Of a stretch of DNA of 64,000 nucleotides, positions 62,971-64,000 are shown one piece after another (position 1 is the stretch's first letter; the number at the start of each line of letters is the position of its first letter). Origin of the DNA: an uncultured Allomuricauda sp. (GTDB taxonomy: Bacteria > Bacteroidota > Bacteroidia > Flavobacteriales > Flavobacteriaceae). The notes under the pieces were generated by a model that saw only the letters and a list, made by a program, of their open reading frames with translations, had not been told where the DNA came from and ran no database searches. A program made the position numbers and the translations under genes. The DNA lies in the NCBI RefSeq assembly GCF_947499695.1, contig NZ_CANMPQ010000001.1:620001-684000 (forward strand), given 5' to 3'.

Positions 62971-64000
62971 ATGCAAATTCAAAAAACCGTAATCACATCC
63001 AAATTTTATTTCCTTTTTGTGCTAACAATGTTCCTTACATCATGCAGCAATGAAGACAATACTGTTGGTGCATCGGTACCAGAAGAAAAAAATCTTTCCA
63101 CTACCCTATCCGAATATTTGGATGAAAATCAATCGGAAGCTGACCCAGGGTTAAGTATTTTAATCAAGCATAAAGGAGAAATTGTATATCAAGTACAAAA
63201 GGGTCTTGCCAGAATACAGGGCAATCACGCAATTGAACAACACACCGGTTTTAGAATTGGTTCAATAACCAAGTCAATAACTGCCATCGCAATTATGCAA
63301 TTAGTGGAGCAAAACCAGTTGTCTTTGCAAGACAAGCTTCTTGATATTTTGCCTTTTTTACCAAGCTCTTTTGAAAACATAACCATAGCACATCTGTTAT
63401 CGCACCGTTCCGGTCTCTTGGATTATATAGACGATAATACTGATTTATCCTCGCTTGATGGTGTTACCACATCCCAAATTCCATCTATTATTCCCGGTTC
63501 CGGTCTAGACAATCTGTTGTTTGAACCAGGTTCGGAAGGAGAATATTCAAATACAGGATATGTTTTTTTAGCATTGATTATTGAAGAAATAAGTAGTATG
63601 CGATATCCCGATTTCTTGAAGAAGAACATTTTTGAACCACTGGGCATGACCAACACCTTTGTAATCGATGAAGATGAGCATCTCGGTGATTTAAACGACA
63701 ATTATGCACTTTCATTTGGCAATTCTGTTAAAGTCTTAGGATTCGATTCATTAATATATGGCGGTAGTGGTATTGTAAGTTCACCCCATGATCTTAATCT
63801 TTTTATTGAAGCACTTTTGAACTATGAGCTGATTACCAAACAGAATTTAAATATCATGACCATTGAACAAGGTCCTATCGAAGAAATAGCTGATTACGGC
63901 TATGGTTGGATGACCGGGACAGGGCAATATTGGCATACAGAAGAACTTACTGATCCGAACGATTTTTGGCATACCGGAGGTTTCGATGGATATCGCTCAG
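62971..64000 (+). CDS. Beta-lactamase-fold serine hydrolase lipoprotein (cut by window end)
   Basis: Starts at ATG 62971 and stays open to the last base, so about 343 residues are seen and the C-terminus is missing. Lipobox FLTSC (Cys25). Catalytic SITK (98-101), YSNTGY for the true YxN, and HTGGFDG for HxG at the very end of the window: this is the most canonical of the five family members here. Probably a carboxypeptidase/esterase-type enzyme at the cell surface. Confidence 0.85.
   Translation, partial: MQIQKTVITSKFYFLFVLTMFLTSCSNEDNTVGASVPEEKNLSTTLSEYLDENQSEADPGLSILIKHKGEIVYQVQKGLARIQGNHAIEQHTGFRIGSITKSITAIAIMQLVEQNQLSLQDKLLDILPFLPSSFENITIAHLLSHRSGLLDYIDDNTDLSSLDGVTTSQIPSIIPGSGLDNLLFEPGSEGEYSNTGYVFLALIIEEISSMRYPDFLKKNIFEPLGMTNTFVIDEDEHLGDLNDNYALSFGNSVKVLGFDSLIYGGSGIVSSPHDLNLFIEALLNYELITKQNLNIMTIEQGPIEEIADYGYGWMTGTGQYWHTEELTDPNDFWHTGGFDGYRS

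Noticed and set aside
1-64000. Defence island, prophage, biosynthetic cluster, CRISPR array, tRNA or rRNA
   Set aside because: No nuclease, integrase, phage structural, NRPS/PKS or repeat-spacer signature was found on either strand, and no cloverleaf or rRNA core sequence was noticed.

Overview
The window looks like a chromosomal segment from a member of the Flavobacteriaceae (Bacteroidota), probably a marine heterotroph. The AT-rich base composition, many short SPII lipoproteins (LxxC followed by Ser/Asp/Glu-rich stretches), TolB/PD40 and BNR propeller proteins, DUF1080 proteins, LytTR regulators paired with LytS-type kinases, membrane-anchored AraC regulators and a TTTG/TAnnTTG-type promoter all point that way. 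The genus cannot be fixed from the sequence. No rRNA, tRNA, CRISPR array, transposase, prophage or recognisable defence cluster was seen.

Layout. 0-1 kb: a cassette-like module, one unknown secreted-protein gene beside a structured repeat with a GNRA-capped hairpin. 1-10 kb: a HExxH lipoprotein, menB, a beta-lactamase-fold hydrolase, pirin, then a cytochrome/FG-GAP lipoprotein followed by a 3D-domain lipoprotein, an N-acetylmuramoyl-L-alanine amidase and an M14 carboxypeptidase that look like a murein-processing set. A 55-aa membrane protein overlaps the end of the last gene. 10-13.5 kb: two convergent DUF1080 proteins, a small barrel-like protein and a vWA lipoprotein. 13.7-24.6 kb: the centrepiece, a tightly packed molybdenum-hydroxylase operon. 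It holds the 2Fe-2S subunit, a Tat-exported Mo subunit, moaD, moaA, mobA, a moeB-rhodanese fusion, a TauE/SafE permease, moeA, xdhC, mocA and a secreted amidohydrolase, probably followed by a small lipoprotein. It carries both nucleotide-transfer enzymes (MobA and MocA types) but lacks moaC and moaE. 24.6-30.8 kb: AraC and GntR regulators, a trehalase with a palindromic operator between it and the GntR gene, a DUF2652 protein, an ArsR/AHSA1 pair with two matching operators, and DUF3052. 30.9-43.9 kb: a BNR-propeller protein with a secreted methyltransferase, several lipoproteins, a Nudix-fold regulator facing an alpha/beta hydrolase with a promoter-overlapping palindrome, a GNAT-YoaP protein and a cytochrome c/PQQ-type sugar dehydrogenase whose upstream region has a perfect 28-bp palindrome. 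44-48.8 kb: PD40 propeller proteins, one fused to an esterase, and a serine hydrolase. 49-57.3 kb: two LytS/LytTR two-component systems, an M20 peptidase with a DUF819 transporter, and two small membrane proteins. 57.7-64 kb: three beta-lactamase-fold hydrolases (the last cut by the window end) interleaved with a membrane LytTR regulator and a membrane AraC regulator.

How the genes work together. The Mo operon appears able to supply most of the cofactor for its own periplasmic hydroxylase, whose product may be passed to the co-transcribed secreted amidohydrolase. Much of the rest concerns envelope chemistry: murein trimming, esterases and serine hydrolases, propeller lipoproteins, and the membrane sensors that probably control them. 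Starts were often moved downstream of the longest reading frame to give proper signal peptides. All functions are read from sequence motifs by eye; no database search was run.
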